This document shows, in pieces, positions 43,530 to 54,683 of a stretch of 64,000 nt of DNA. The notes below the pieces were generated by a model. That model made no database searches and had not been told where the DNA came from. It saw only the letters and a list, made by a program, of their open reading frames with translations. How positions within the stretch are numbered: the stretch's first letter is position 1; each line of letters opens with the position of its first letter. The position numbers were made by a program, and so were the translations under genes. The DNA is from Lachnospiraceae bacterium (GTDB lineage: Bacteria; Bacillota; Clostridia; Lachnospirales; Lachnospiraceae), in NCBI GenBank assembly GCA_017634975.1, contig JAGBMJ010000039.1, positions 1 through 64,000 of the forward strand, given 5' to 3'.

Positions 43530-43936
43530 GCAGTCTTTACCAATACGGGGCACCGGATCAGGATTTTAAATACATTCTGCAGGACCTGTCCAAAACGATG
43601 ATCGGTGCGCGCTTTACCTACAGCGAACTGATGGAACATGAACGCGTGCCGTTTAAATTTCAGACGATCATCGACCGCCTGATCATGCCGATCCTGAACG
43701 AAGATATGGAGATCGGCGCCCATATCCTGCAGCTGACCAAGGAAGATAAGAATTACCGGATCTATGAAAACCTTAAGGTAAAGATCCGGTACTATGCCCC
43801 GAAAAAGAGCGGCGGATTTGAATCGAAGACCGTAACGCTGGCCGAACTGGTCAAAGAAGCAGAACATTGGGATGAGCGTGCGGTCCTGCATGAGATCATC
43901 CTGTCCAATCTGGCGCTGATGTCGTTTAAAATGTGA
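43526..43936 (+). CDS. Hypothetical protein coupled to the sigma-like gene
   Basis: This 136-residue soluble protein is unrecognised. It contains LYQYGAPDQDFKYILQDLSK near the start and TVTLAELVKEAEHWDERAVLHE near the end. The ATGA overlap with the sigma-like gene indicates coupled translation, so the two products may form a complex, possibly as sigma-like protein and partner. No membrane segments or known motifs. Confidence 0.7.
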   Translation: MSSLYQYGAPDQDFKYILQDLSKTMIGARFTYSELMEHERVPFKFQTIIDRLIMPILNEDMEIGAHILQLTKEDKNYRIYENLKVKIRYYAPKKSGGFESKTVTLAELVKEAEHWDERAVLHEIILSNLALMSFKM

Positions 43937-43968
43937 GCAAGAAGAATATATATAACCGGAGGAACACT

Positions 43969-46890
43969 ATGAACTTAGAAAATGTAAAAAGCTATCAACT
44001 GATCGAGCATCACTATTCCGAAGATCTGAAATCGGAAGCCTGGCTATTGGAGCACAAAAAAAGCGGTGCTCGAATCACGGTTCTGGAAAACGAAGATGAG
44101 AATAAAGTATTCTATATCGGTTTTCGCACACCACCGAAGGATTCGACCGGTGTCGCGCATATCCTGGAGCACAGTGTATTGTGCGGATCCGAAAAATACC
44201 CGTTGAAAGACCCGTTTGTCGAACTGGTAAAAGGATCCTTAAATACGTTCTTAAATGCAATGACTTATCCGGATAAAACGGTATATCCGGTGGCTTCCTG
44301 CAACGATCAGGATTTTAAAAACCTGATGAGCGTATATATGGATGCGGTGCTGCATCCGAACATTTATAAAGAAAAAAAGATCTTCCTGCAGGAAGGCTGG
44401 CATTACGAACTGGAAGATAAGGATGCAGACCTCAAGATCAACGGCGTCGTCTACAATGAAATGAAGGGTGCTTTTTCCGCTCCGGATGATGTGCTTGCCC
44501 GCGAAACCTTTAATTCCCTGTTCCCGGATACGGCATACGGGGTAGAGAGCGGCGGCGATCCCGATGTGATCCCGGAACTGACCTATGAAGATTTTCTTGC
44601 CTTCCACGGCAGGTATTATCATCCGTCCAATTCCTACCTCTACCTGTACGGCAATGCAGATATGGAAGAGCGCTTAAACTGGCTGGACGAAGCCTATCTG
44701 TCTGCGTACGACCGGATCGAGGTGGATTCCTTCCCGGGAGTACAGGAGAGCTTCTCGGCACGCAAACGGATCTATCGTCAGTATCCGATCACGGAGGACG
44801 AAAAAGAAGAGAACAATACCTATCTGACCTACAATTCCGTGGTGAGCAATGTACTTGACCGCAAGCTGTACCTGGCGTTCCAGATGGTGGATTATGCCCT
44901 GATCGCGGCAGACGGCACACCTCTGTGGAAAGCGCTGATGGAAGCCGGCATCGGCACGGAGATCTATTCCACGTTTGAAAACGGGATCTATCAGCCGTTC
45001 TACAGCATTGTGGCCAAGAATGCCAACAAGGAGGACGAAGAAGAATTTGTTCGCATTATCGAAGAAGTCTGCCGCAAGGTTGTAAAAGAAGGCTTCGATA
45101 AGAATGCTCTGCTGGCCTGCTTGAATTCCCTGGAATTCCGCTTCCGGGAAGGGGATACCGGCACCTATCCGAAGGGACTGCTCTACGGTCTTAAGGCTCT
45201 GGACAGCTGGCTGTACGACAAGGATGCACCGTTCATTCATCTGGAGGAGCTGGATACCTTCGCTGAACTGCGCAAAGAGATCGATACCGGCTATTTTGAA
45301 AACCTGGTACAGAAATATATCCTGGACAACAACCACAAGAGTGTCCTGATCCTCTCTCCGAAGAAGGGACTGACATCGCAAAAGGACAAGGCACTGGCGG
45401 ACAAACTGGCTGCACGAAAGGCGACGATGAGCGATGCCGAACTGGAGCAGATGATCCGCGCTACCGCAGAACTCAAAGAATATCAGGGTACACCGGATCC
45501 GAAGGAGGCCTATGAATGTCTCCCTACCCTGAAACTCTCGGATATCAAAAAAGAGGCAGAGCCGCTGACCACGGAAGAGACCGAAGTGGACGGCATCTTT
45601 ACGCTCTTCCATGAGATCGAGACCAACGGCATCCTGTATTTCAATATGCTCTTTGATTTGAAGGATGTGCCGGTACGTCTGTATCCGTATCTGGGACTTT
45701 TGCAGGGCGTGCTGCGCTGTGTGGATACGGAACATTACAGCTACGAACAGCTGGGCTACGAGATCGACAAGCAGCTGGGCAACCTGTCAGCGAGCGTGTT
45801 GACGGCCGTACCGGGACGCAAGGTAGAGAATTATACCCAGTATTTCAATGTGTCCATGAGCGCACTGCAATCACAGGCTGCTAAGGGACTCGAACTGATC
45901 CGTGAGATCCTGCATACCTCCAGGATTACGGATACCAAGCGTTTACGCGAGATCGTCATGGAAGGCCGTTCTCGTATGCAGGGCTTTATGATGTCCGCCG
46001 GTCATACGGTGGCAGCTTCCCATGCTCTGTCCTACACCTCGGAATTTGATCTGGCCAAGGAGATCATCACCGGTATGCAGTTCTATTATTTCCTGGCGGA
46101 TCTGGAAGAGCACTTCGATGAGAAGAAAGATGAAGTAGCTGCACATCTGGAAGAAGTGTCCAAATGGATCTTCCGGAAAGACCGCCTGATGCTGGATGTG
46201 ATCGGTACCAAAAAGGAACTGGATGCACTGCGCGGCCATATCACACCGATCCTGGAAGGCTTTTCCGGGGAGGCACTGACAGAGGAACGCGGCAGTCTTA
46301 CGGTTTCCAAAAAGAACGAAGCCTTCACCAATTCCGCACAGGTACAGTATGTATGCCGTGCCGGAAATTATGCAAAACATGGTCTGGAGTATAACGGGGC
46401 TTTGAATGTCTTAAAGACGATCCTCGGATATCAGTATCTGTGGACGGAAGTCCGTGTCAAGGGCGGTGCCTACGGCTGTATGAGCAGTTTCCAGCCTTAC
46501 GGAGACGCATACTTTGTATCCTACCGTGATCCGAATCTGGAGAATACGCTGGACATCTTTGAGAAAGCAGCCGATTATATCCGCAGCTTTGAGGCAGACG
46601 AAAAAGAGATGACCAAATATATCATCGGCACCGTGAGCAACCTGGATATCCCTCTGACACCGCGGATCCGCGGGATCCGATCCCGTACGGCCTATCTGGA
46701 AGGTACGACCTACGAGATGCTGCAGAAAGCCAGAGACCAGGTGCTGGGGGCAAAAGCGGAAGACATCCGTGCACTGGCTGCTTATATCGATGCCTTTATG
46801 TCGGATGAGAATGTCTGCGTCGTCGGTAACGAAGACCGGTTAAAGGCAGCGAAGGAACACTTTATGGAAGTAAAACCGCTGTTTTCATAA
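43969..46890 (+). CDS. M16C family metallopeptidase (presequence-protease type)
   Basis: This 973-residue zinc peptidase has four M16 repeats forming a closed chamber that degrades peptides up to about 70 residues. The inverted zinc motif HxxEH is H64-I-L-E67-H68 (AHILEHSVLCG), followed by the downstream glutamate in NEMKGAFS. C-terminal halves contain typical non-catalytic repeats (RVKGGAYGCMSSF). Bacterial members are cytoplasmic and recycle peptides. GGAGGA at 43958-43963 fits the ATG at 43969, which is preferred over an in-frame codon at 43933. Length is normal. Confidence 0.94.
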   Translation: MNLENVKSYQLIEHHYSEDLKSEAWLLEHKKSGARITVLENEDENKVFYIGFRTPPKDSTGVAHILEHSVLCGSEKYPLKDPFVELVKGSLNTFLNAMTYPDKTVYPVASCNDQDFKNLMSVYMDAVLHPNIYKEKKIFLQEGWHYELEDKDADLKINGVVYNEMKGAFSAPDDVLARETFNSLFPDTAYGVESGGDPDVIPELTYEDFLAFHGRYYHPSNSYLYLYGNADMEERLNWLDEAYLSAYDRIEVDSFPGVQESFSARKRIYRQYPITEDEKEENNTYLTYNSVVSNVLDRKLYLAFQMVDYALIAADGTPLWKALMEAGIGTEIYSTFENGIYQPFYSIVAKNANKEDEEEFVRIIEEVCRKVVKEGFDKNALLACLNSLEFRFREGDTGTYPKGLLYGLKALDSWLYDKDAPFIHLEELDTFAELRKEIDTGYFENLVQKYILDNNHKSVLILSPKKGLTSQKDKALADKLAARKATMSDAELEQMIRATAELKEYQGTPDPKEAYECLPTLKLSDIKKEAEPLTTEETEVDGIFTLFHEIETNGILYFNMLFDLKDVPVRLYPYLGLLQGVLRCVDTEHYSYEQLGYEIDKQLGNLSASVLTAVPGRKVENYTQYFNVSMSALQSQAAKGLELIREILHTSRITDTKRLREIVMEGRSRMQGFMMSAGHTVAASHALSYTSEFDLAKEIITGMQFYYFLADLEEHFDEKKDEVAAHLEEVSKWIFRKDRLMLDVIGTKKELDALRGHITPILEGFSGEALTEERGSLTVSKKNEAFTNSAQVQYVCRAGNYAKHGLEYNGALNVLKTILGYQYLWTEVRVKGGAYGCMSSFQPYGDAYFVSYRDPNLENTLDIFEKAADYIRSFEADEKEMTKYIIGTVSNLDIPLTPRIRGIRSRTAYLEGTTYEMLQKARDQVLGAKAEDIRALAAYIDAFMSDENVCVVGNEDRLKAAKEHFMEVKPLFS

Positions 46891-46916
46891 GATAAAAAAG
46901 GAAACCAACAAAAATC

Positions 46917-47831
46917 ATGGAACAAAATGAGAAAAAATCCGGATTTGCCGCATTGATCGGACGGCCGAACGTCGGCAAATCCACGTTGATGAACCGGCTC
47001 ATCGGGCAGAAAGTGGCGATCACCTCTCCCAGGCCACAGACGACGCGCAACCGTATTCAGACCGTTTATACCGACGAACGCGGACAGATCGTATTTGTGG
47101 ATACGCCGGGGATCCACAAAGCCAAAAACCGGCTGGGCGACTATATGCTCTCCGTAGCAAAAAAATCCTTAAAGGATGCGGATGTAGTACTCTGGCTGGT
47201 GGAACCCAAATCCAATATCCCGACCGGAGATATGGAGATCGCCAAACAGTTAAAACAGCTGAAAAATCCGGTTTTTCTGATCATCAACAAAGTGGATATC
47301 GTTGCAAAACCGGAAATCCTGACTGTGATCGATACCTATAAGGCTTTGTGTGATTTTGCCGAGATCATCCCGTTGTCGGCCCTGAAGGGGGATAATACGG
47401 ATGACCTGCTCAATACGATCTATCAGTATCTGCCGGAAGGCCCATATTATTTTGATGAGGATGAAGTGACCGACCAGCCAATGCGCGCGATCTGCGCCGA
47501 ACTGATACGGGAAAAAGCCCTGCGTCTTCTGGATAAAGAGATCCCGCACGGTGTGGCGGTTTTGATCGACCGTATGGAATATCGTAAAAACGCGAAAGGC
47601 GGTATCTATGATATCGATGCCACGATCGTCTGTGAACGAGCTTCCCACAAAGGGATCATCATCGGCAAAGGCGGCAGTATGCTCAAGCAGATCGGCTCGC
47701 AGGCGCGTCCTGAGATGGAAAGGATGCTGGAGTGTGCCGTAAATCTGCAGCTTTGGGTCAAGGTAAAAGACAACTGGCGCGACAGCGATTCCCTGATTGC
47801 CAATTTCGGCTACCGGAAAGACGAGGACTGA
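46917..47831 (+). CDS. era: GTPase Era
   Basis: This 304-residue GTPase assists 16S rRNA maturation and 30S assembly. Motifs are G1 GRPNVGKST, G2 PQTTRN, G3 DTPGIHK and G4 NKVD. The C-terminal KH domain is shown by IVCERASHKGIIIGKGGSMLKQIG. The length is standard. It is followed closely (6 bp) by recO, as in many Firmicutes. The upstream ribosome site is weak (AAAAGGAAACC). Confidence 0.97.
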   Translation: MEQNEKKSGFAALIGRPNVGKSTLMNRLIGQKVAITSPRPQTTRNRIQTVYTDERGQIVFVDTPGIHKAKNRLGDYMLSVAKKSLKDADVVLWLVEPKSNIPTGDMEIAKQLKQLKNPVFLIINKVDIVAKPEILTVIDTYKALCDFAEIIPLSALKGDNTDDLLNTIYQYLPEGPYYFDEDEVTDQPMRAICAELIREKALRLLDKEIPHGVAVLIDRMEYRKNAKGGIYDIDATIVCERASHKGIIIGKGGSMLKQIGSQARPEMERMLECAVNLQLWVKVKDNWRDSDSLIANFGYRKDED

Positions 47832-47837
47832 TCGGCG

Positions 47838-48488
47838 ATGCAGGAAGTATTGCATACCGACGGCATGGTACTGCATGTTGCTCCGGCGAACGATTATGAC
47901 AAGCGTGTCGTCATCCTCACGAAAGAATGCGGCAAGATCACCGCATTTGCCAAGGGAGCACGCCGGCAGACCAACCGTCTGATGGCACCGACGGATCTTT
48001 TTGTTTTTGGTGACTTCAAATTGTTCCCGGGGCGGAATGCATATTCCCTGATGGATGTGAACGTCAAGAATTACTTCACGGAGCTGCGGGAGGATTTTCA
48101 GGCAGTGCTTTATGGGATGTATTTTCTCGAAGTGATGGAGTACTGCACCCGGGAAAATAACGATGAACGGGAGATGCTCGCACTTCTGTACCAGGCCTGC
48201 CGTGCTGTCATTCATCCGTCCTATGAAAAGCTTCTGGTGCGTGCGGTTTTTGAGCTGAAGTGCATCATGCTGCAGGGCGTTTTTCACAGAGACAGTTATC
48301 GTGACGGTTATCTGGATACGACCTGCTACGTGCTGGATTTTCTTCTGTCCACACCGCCGGAAAAAGTGTTTTCATTCTCCGTGCGTGAGGAAGTGATCCG
48401 GGAGCTGACGGAGATCGCGGAAAAAGAGAAAAAACTGACGATGAACGGACATCTGTTTAAAAGCGAAGAAATGCTGAAAGTATTATAG
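47838..48488 (+). CDS. recO: DNA repair protein RecO
   Basis: This 216-residue protein mediates RecF-pathway loading of RecA. The N-terminal OB fold is recognisable (VLHTDGMVLHVAPANDYDKRVVIL, ITAFAKGARR and SLMDVNVKNYF). It is about 25-35 residues shorter than common clostridial RecO. The usual CxxC zinc-type motif in the C-terminal helical domain is missing, leaving a shortened C-terminal domain. The gene appears intact with normal coding character, so this is probably a lineage trait. Confidence 0.92.
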   Translation: MQEVLHTDGMVLHVAPANDYDKRVVILTKECGKITAFAKGARRQTNRLMAPTDLFVFGDFKLFPGRNAYSLMDVNVKNYFTELREDFQAVLYGMYFLEVMEYCTRENNDEREMLALLYQACRAVIHPSYEKLLVRAVFELKCIMLQGVFHRDSYRDGYLDTTCYVLDFLLSTPPEKVFSFSVREEVIRELTEIAEKEKKLTMNGHLFKSEEMLKVL

Positions 48489-48530
48489 GTTTTCCGACTT
48501 CTTTTCGTTGTTTTTTTGCACAAGTTTTTA

Positions 48531-48558
48531 TTGAAAAAATAGGTAGATATGCTAGAAT
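48531..48558 (+). promoter_or_regulatory. Promoter of lipoprotein gene
   Basis: TTGAAA (48531-48536), 16-bp spacer, TAGAAT (48553-48558), 65 bases before the start at 48623. Confidence 0.65.
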
Positions 48559-48622
48559 AATAAATTGTATAAACAGGAAAAGAAGGAAAGTAAGTGCAAT
48601 AAGCACCGGAAAGAAGACGAAA

Positions 48623-49222
48623 ATGATACTTTCGCGGAGAACGGGCACAGTAATCTGCCTGATACTGTGCGTGATGCTGACTTTGTCAGGCTGCGCAGAA
48701 TACGATGAAGCAACAAACAGTAAGAACAGCATAGTGATACATGCGGATCAGAGTCTGGATGCCACGATGCTTCGTACGTTTGATCAGGCTTATTATAACG
48801 AAAATGAGCTTGTATCCATGGTAGAAGAAGAGCTGACCAAATATAACGGGGAGCATGGAGCGGATGCCATCTCCTTAAAATCCCACAGCCAGTCGGGACA
48901 GCAGGTTACCCTGACACTGCATTTTCACAACTGGCAGGATTATAACAACTATATGCTCGACCGCATCTACGTCGGCAACGTACAGGGCGCCTATGATGAG
49001 CGTTACGATTTTAACCAGGCGCTGTCACGGGCATCCAAAAAGGAATCTACGATCGGAAAAAATGATCTGATGAATATGGCGGATCAAAAGATCGTCGTTT
49101 TTGAAGGGGATCACTGCATCGAAGTACCGGAAAAGATAAGGTACTATACACAGGGTATGAAACTGACCGGTGCCAAAAGCGCAGAGTCCGTACAGGAAGG
49201 AATCTATTTTATTATTTATTAA
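48623..49222 (+). CDS. Hypothetical lipoprotein
   Basis: This 199-residue exported protein has a signal sequence with lipobox LSGC (about residues 21-24). A small soluble domain follows (ADAISLKSHSQSGQQVTLTLHF) and is otherwise unrecognised. Homologues in Lachnospiraceae are expected but cannot be checked here. It has its own promoter and ends 15 bp before glyQS. The ribosome site is weak. Confidence 0.75.
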   Translation: MILSRRTGTVICLILCVMLTLSGCAEYDEATNSKNSIVIHADQSLDATMLRTFDQAYYNENELVSMVEEELTKYNGEHGADAISLKSHSQSGQQVTLTLHFHNWQDYNNYMLDRIYVGNVQGAYDERYDFNQALSRASKKESTIGKNDLMNMADQKIVVFEGDHCIEVPEKIRYYTQGMKLTGAKSAESVQEGIYFIIY

Positions 49223-49237
49223 TAAGGAGTATCAACT

Positions 49238-50638
49238 ATGGAAAAGACATTGGACAAGATCAAAAATCTCTGCAAAGGACGCGGTTTTATCTATCCGGGA
49301 TCCGAGATCTACGGAGGCCTGGCGAATACCTGGGATTACGGCAACCTCGGTGTAGAGCTGAAGAATAATGTAAAGAAAGCATGGTGGCAGAAGTTCGTAC
49401 AGGAGAATCCGTACAATGTCGGTGTGGACTGTGCGATCCTGATGAATCCCCAGACCTGGGTTGCTTCCGGGCATCTTGGAAGCTTTTCCGATCCGCTGAT
49501 GGACTGTAAGGAATGCCATGAGCGTTTTCGTGCCGACAAAGTGATCGAAGACTGGGCACACGAGAATAATGTAACACTGGAGAGCAGCGTAGACGGCTGG
49601 AGCGGGGAAAAGATGATGGATTTCATCAAGGAAAAGAGCATTCCCTGTCCTTCCTGCGGCAAACACAATTTTACCGATATCCGTCAGTTCAACCTGATGT
49701 TCAAGACGTTTCAGGGCGTGACCGAAGATGCATCGTCTACCGTATATCTTCGCCCGGAAACCGCACAGGGTATCTTCGTAAACTTCAAGAATGTGGCACG
49801 TACCTCCCGCAAGAAGATCCCGTTTGGTATCGGTCAGATCGGTAAATCCTTCCGAAATGAGATCACGCCGGGTAACTTTACATTCCGTACCCGTGAATTT
49901 GAGCAGATGGAACTGGAGTTTTTCTGCGAACCGGGAACGGATCTGGAGTGGTATGAGTACTGGAAAAAATTCTGCAAGGATTGGCTGCTGTCTCTTGGCA
50001 TGAAGGAAGAGGAACTGCGATTCCGTGAGCATGATCCGGAGGAACTGGCCTTCTATTCCAAGGGTACCCAGGATATCGAATATCTTTTCCCGACCATCGG
50101 CTGGGGAGAACTGTGGGGTATCGCAGACCGTACCGATTACGACCTGACACAGCATCAGAACGTATCCAAGCAGGATATGACCTATTTTGACGAGAATAAG
50201 AATGAGAAATATATCCCGTACGTTATTGAACCGTCACTTGGCGCAGACCGTATGGTGCTGGCTTTCCTTTGTGCTGCTTACGATGAAGAAAATCTGGGCA
50301 CCGAGGAAGCTCCGGATATCCGTGTGGTGATGCATTTCCATCCGGCAATCGCTCCGGTGAAGATTGGCGTGCTGCCACTGTCTAAGAAACTGAACGAAGG
50401 CGCAGAGAAGATCTTTGCACAGTTGTCCAAGAAGTATAACTGTGAATTTGATGACCGTGGTGCGATCGGAAAACGTTACCGCCGTCAGGACGAAATCGGT
50501 ACTCCTTTCTGTGTTACCTATGATTTCGATTCCGAAGAAGACCACAAGGTAACCGTACGTTTCCGTGATTCCATGGAACAGGAACGAGTAGCGATCGATG
50601 AACTGGAAGCATTCTTTGCGGATAAGTTTACTTTTTGA
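49238..50638 (+). CDS. glyQS: Glycyl-tRNA synthetase, dimeric type
   Basis: This is a 466-residue class II synthetase attaching glycine to tRNA-Gly. Class II motif 2 is [21 protein letters not shown], and motif 3 is [22 protein letters not shown] is the glycine-specific block. Two cysteine pairs ([16 protein letters not shown]) suggest a structural zinc. It is the single-chain alpha2 type rather than alpha2-beta2. AAGGAG precedes the start. Confidence 0.96.
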   Translation: MEKTLDKIKNLCKGRGFIYPGSEIYGGLANTWDYGNLGVELKNNVKKAWWQKFVQENPYNVGVDCAILMNPQTWVASGHLGSFSDPLMDCKECHERFRADKVIEDWAHENNVTLESSVDGWSGEKMMDFIKEKSIPCPSCGKHNFTDIRQFNLMFKTFQGVTEDASSTVYLRPETAQGIFVNFKNVARTSRKKIPFGIGQIGKSFRNEITPGNFTFRTREFEQMELEFFCEPGTDLEWYEYWKKFCKDWLLSLGMKEEELRFREHDPEELAFYSKGTQDIEYLFPTIGWGELWGIADRTDYDLTQHQNVSKQDMTYFDENKNEKYIPYVIEPSLGADRMVLAFLCAAYDEENLGTEEAPDIRVVMHFHPAIAPVKIGVLPLSKKLNEGAEKIFAQLSKKYNCEFDDRGAIGKRYRRQDEIGTPFCVTYDFDSEEDHKVTVRFRDSMEQERVAIDELEAFFADKFTF

Positions 50639-50693
50639 TCATTCACGTTAACAGAACTTTTGACATCCAAAAGATAATCAGGAGGATACGAAC

Positions 50694-50990
50694 ATGACCA
50701 TTACCAAAGAGAAAAACGGAACCGCACTTACCATCTTTCTTTCCGGAAGACTGGATACCACAACCGCTCCCGAGCTGGAGAGTGAGATCCGGCAATGTCT
50801 GGAAGGTATCAAGGAACTGACTTTTCACTTCGGCAATCTGGAATATATCTCCAGTGCCGGCCTGCGCGTGATCATGGCGGCGCAGAAGATCATGTCCAAG
50901 CAGGGCAGCATGATAGTGACCAATGCTTCGGAAGAAGTCAAGGAGATCTTTGAAGTGACCGGTTTTTCTTCGATCATCGACATTAAATAA
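50694..50990 (+). CDS. STAS domain anti-sigma factor antagonist
   Basis: This 98-residue STAS domain protein of the RsbV/SpoIIAA type has SGRLDTTTAPEL and the phosphorylation-region motif YISSAGLRV, with candidate serines 53/54. Such proteins release a bound sigma or other target from a HATPase kinase when unphosphorylated. A HATPase partner lies at 51698 with one unknown protein between. CAGGAGG precedes the start. Confidence 0.9.
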   Translation: MTITKEKNGTALTIFLSGRLDTTTAPELESEIRQCLEGIKELTFHFGNLEYISSAGLRVIMAAQKIMSKQGSMIVTNASEEVKEIFEVTGFSSIIDIK

Positions 50991-51034
50991 ACGAACGGGA
51001 TCCTTTCAGGATATCTCGATCAGGAGGCTGGTAC

Positions 51035-51661
51035 ATGCAGACAGATAAAATAATGGTATACAGTAACGGCACCGGTATGGAAGCGGCGCTTAAAGAAACG
51101 GAGCGTTTTGCAAAATATCAGGAACTGGACCGTAAGAGTGCTATGCGCCTGCGTCTGCTCGCCGAAGAGACGCTTGGTATGGTAAAAGCGATCACCGGGG
51201 CATTCAATGCAAAATTCTGGCTGGAAAAAGAAAGCGGAGAATGCCGCATTCATCTGGAAGCCGATACTTATATGGACGATGAAAAGGAACGGGAGCTCAT
51301 CGCAATATCCACATCGGGAAAAAATGAAGCGAACAAGGGCTTTATGGGCATGATCAAAAATCTGTTCCTGTCCGCTTATAAAGGGCTGGATGAGGCAAAT
51401 CAGACGCATCTGGATTTCGGCGGCAGCACCGTAATGTTCGGAACGCTCGGTATGCGTGAGGTGGACGCACTGTCCAATATGAATTTCGAATGGTCCTATC
51501 TGCAATACAAAGAAGGACTGGAAGAAAACAAAGCGGAAAATGAAGCCGCGGGCGAAGCCTGGGATGAACTGGAAAAATCCATTGTCGGTAATATTGCCGA
51601 CGATGTAAGAGTTTCGGTGAGAGGCGATGTAGTGGAACTGGTGATCGCAAAAACTTTTTGA
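51035..51661 (+). CDS. Hypothetical protein between STAS and HATPase genes
   Basis: This is a 208-residue soluble, acidic protein. Residues about 30-60 (KSAMRLRLLAEETLGMVKAI) resemble the N-box helix region of GHKL ATPases, where an E/N-containing helix precedes a strand. The usual Gly-rich G boxes are not visible, so it may be a degenerate HATPase relative. Positioned with STAS and HATPase genes on both sides (44 and 36 bp), it is probably part of the same switch. AGGAGG precedes the start. Confidence 0.65.
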   Translation: MQTDKIMVYSNGTGMEAALKETERFAKYQELDRKSAMRLRLLAEETLGMVKAITGAFNAKFWLEKESGECRIHLEADTYMDDEKERELIAISTSGKNEANKGFMGMIKNLFLSAYKGLDEANQTHLDFGGSTVMFGTLGMREVDALSNMNFEWSYLQYKEGLEENKAENEAAGEAWDELEKSIVGNIADDVRVSVRGDVVELVIAKTF

Positions 51662-51697
51662 CCGGTATAGTCAGCAATATCCGGAGGAATGTTGCGG

Positions 51698-52108
51698 ATG
51701 AGTGAGTTAAACATAGAAGCAACAGTTGAAAATCTTGATGACGTAATGGCGTTCGTCACCTCTTTTTTGGAAGAGCTCGATTGCCCGGGCAAGTTACAGA
51801 TGACGATCGAGATCGCGGTTGAAGAGATTTTTGTAAATGTTGCACATTATGCTTATACACCCGAAACCGGTATGGTCCGGATCGAATGCAGAAAACTGAA
51901 TAACGATACGGAGATCGAGATCTCTTTTGAAGATGAAGGGATTCCTTTTGATCCTTTGGCAAAGGCAGATCCGGATACCACACTTTCAGCGGAAGATCGC
52001 CCGATCGGTGGTCTTGGCATCTATATGGTGAAGAAGAGTATGGATGATGTTCATTATGAACACAAAGACGGAAAAAATGTTTTCACCATGCGAAAAAAAT
52101 GTCATTGA
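51698..52108 (+). CDS. Anti-sigma regulatory factor-like HATPase (RsbW type)
   Basis: This 136-residue HATPase_c_2 kinase has N box EIAVEEIFVNVAHYAY, G1 FEDEGIPFDP and G2 GGLGIYMVKKSMD. It probably phosphorylates the STAS protein at 50694 and sequesters a partner. No sigma factor or PP2C phosphatase gene is adjacent. GGAGGA (51683-51688) fits the ATG at 51698 with nine-base spacing; an in-frame ATG at 51689 abuts the ribosome site and is less likely. Confidence 0.9.
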   Translation: MSELNIEATVENLDDVMAFVTSFLEELDCPGKLQMTIEIAVEEIFVNVAHYAYTPETGMVRIECRKLNNDTEIEISFEDEGIPFDPLAKADPDTTLSAEDRPIGGLGIYMVKKSMDDVHYEHKDGKNVFTMRKKCH

Positions 52109-52152
52109 TGCAGATTTCTGCAAAAAAAATGCATAATTTTTTTGTATATTGC

Positions 52153-52181
52153 TTGACATAATATACAAAGGATGCTATTAT
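52153..52181 (+). promoter_or_regulatory. Promoter of the rplU-prp-rpmA operon
   Basis: TTGACA (52153-52158) and TATTAT (52176-52181) with 17-bp spacing. An 80-base leader follows and may form structure, but no known L21 leader pairing could be confirmed by eye. Confidence 0.8.
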
Positions 52182-52266
52182 TGCAAGGTATGCCGCATGG
52201 CGAGGTATAAGTATGACGATGTCATCACCACAGGCCAGCGAGATTTGTGATAAGGAGGTGCAGACC

Positions 52267-52572
52267 ATGTACGCAATTATTGCAACAGGTGGAAAGCAGT
52301 ATAAGGTTTCTGAAGGCGATATCATCAAGGTTGAGAAGATCGCAGGCGAAGCCGGAGATACTGTAACTTTTGACCAGGTAGTACTTGTTTCCGATGGTTC
52401 CGTAAAGGTTGGCGCAGATGCTGCTAAGGCAAGCGTATCCGCTACCGTTATGAAGCAGGGCCGTGACCGCAAGGTTATCGTTTACAAGTATAAGCCGAAG
52501 AGCGGTTACCACAAGAAGAACGGTCATCGTCAGGCTTACACACAGGTTAAGATCGATAAGATCAAAGCTTAA
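52267..52572 (+). CDS. rplU: 50S ribosomal protein L21
   Basis: This 101-residue large-subunit protein starts [14 protein letters not shown] and ends [11 protein letters not shown], both diagnostic. AAGGAGGTG precedes the ATG at 52267; the longer frame from 52213 runs into the leader. It overlaps the prp start by one base. Confidence 0.98.
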   Translation: MYAIIATGGKQYKVSEGDIIKVEKIAGEAGDTVTFDQVVLVSDGSVKVGADAAKASVSATVMKQGRDRKVIVYKYKPKSGYHKKNGHRQAYTQVKIDKIKA

Positions 52573-52895
52573 TGATTAAAGTAAAGATCAGAAAAGATGA
52601 AGATCGATACGTTGGGTTTACCTGCGAAGGGCATGCGGGATATGCGGAATACGGCAGTGATATAGTCTGTTCTGCAGTTTCGATGCTGGTGATCAATACC
52701 GTAAACTCGATCGATGCATTAACAGACTGTTGCTTAAAGGCAACAGATGAAGAAAAGAGTGGAAAGATCCAAGTGATTTTTCCGGAAGGTACGGATGAAA
52801 AAGCCGGACTTTTAATGGATGCAATGGTATTGGGGCTTCAAAGTGTTGAAGAACAATACGGTCGGTCTCACATCAGAGTTGAACAGGTGATTTGA
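52572..52895 (+). CDS. prp: Ribosomal-processing cysteine protease Prp
   Basis: This is a 107-residue cysteine protease that removes the N-terminal extension of L27. Catalytic residues are H21 (EGHAGYAE) and C33 (DIVCSAVS). The product is encoded between L21 and L27, as in Firmicutes generally, and L27 here carries the matching extension. ATG shares bases with the rplU stop, so translation is coupled. Confidence 0.95.
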   Translation: MIKVKIRKDEDRYVGFTCEGHAGYAEYGSDIVCSAVSMLVINTVNSIDALTDCCLKATDEEKSGKIQVIFPEGTDEKAGLLMDAMVLGLQSVEEQYGRSHIRVEQVI

Positions 52896-52917
52896 TACGA
52901 AGAGTGAGGTGAGAAAG

Positions 52918-53202
52918 ATGTTAAGATTAAACCTTCAGTTCTTTGCGCATAAGAAGGGTGTAGGTTCCACGAAGAACGGTCGTGATTCCGAATCCAAGAG
53001 ATTAGGGGCAAAGCGCGCGGACGGTCAGTTCGTGAAGGCAGGCAACATTCTCTACAGACAGCGCGGCACCAAGATCCATCCGGGTCTGAATGTAGGTCGT
53101 GGCGGAGATGATACCTTGTTTGCTATGGCAGATGGCGTATTACGTTTTGAGCGTCTTGGCCGTGATAAGAAGCAGGCTTGTGTTTATCCGGTAGAGCAGT
53201 AA
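52918..53202 (+). CDS. rpmA: 50S ribosomal protein L27
   Basis: This 94-residue protein has N-terminal extension [14 protein letters not shown], and Prp is expected to cut between F9 and A10. The mature part has the usual [22 protein letters not shown] (52906-52912) fits the ATG at 52918 rather than the GTG at 52909. A terminator follows. Confidence 0.97.
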   Translation: MLRLNLQFFAHKKGVGSTKNGRDSESKRLGAKRADGQFVKAGNILYRQRGTKIHPGLNVGRGGDDTLFAMADGVLRFERLGRDKKQACVYPVEQ

Positions 53203-54606
<1,404 letters not shown>

Positions 54607-54683
54607 AGCGTTTCGGTATATATATACAGTCAATAGTTTATTGTCAGCGGGCAATATATGGATATGTTTGAAAGGATGGACCT

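Noticed and set aside
52188-52266. L21 leader regulatory RNA
   Set aside because: The leader is the right length and place but I could not recognise its pairing, so it is noted only with the promoter.
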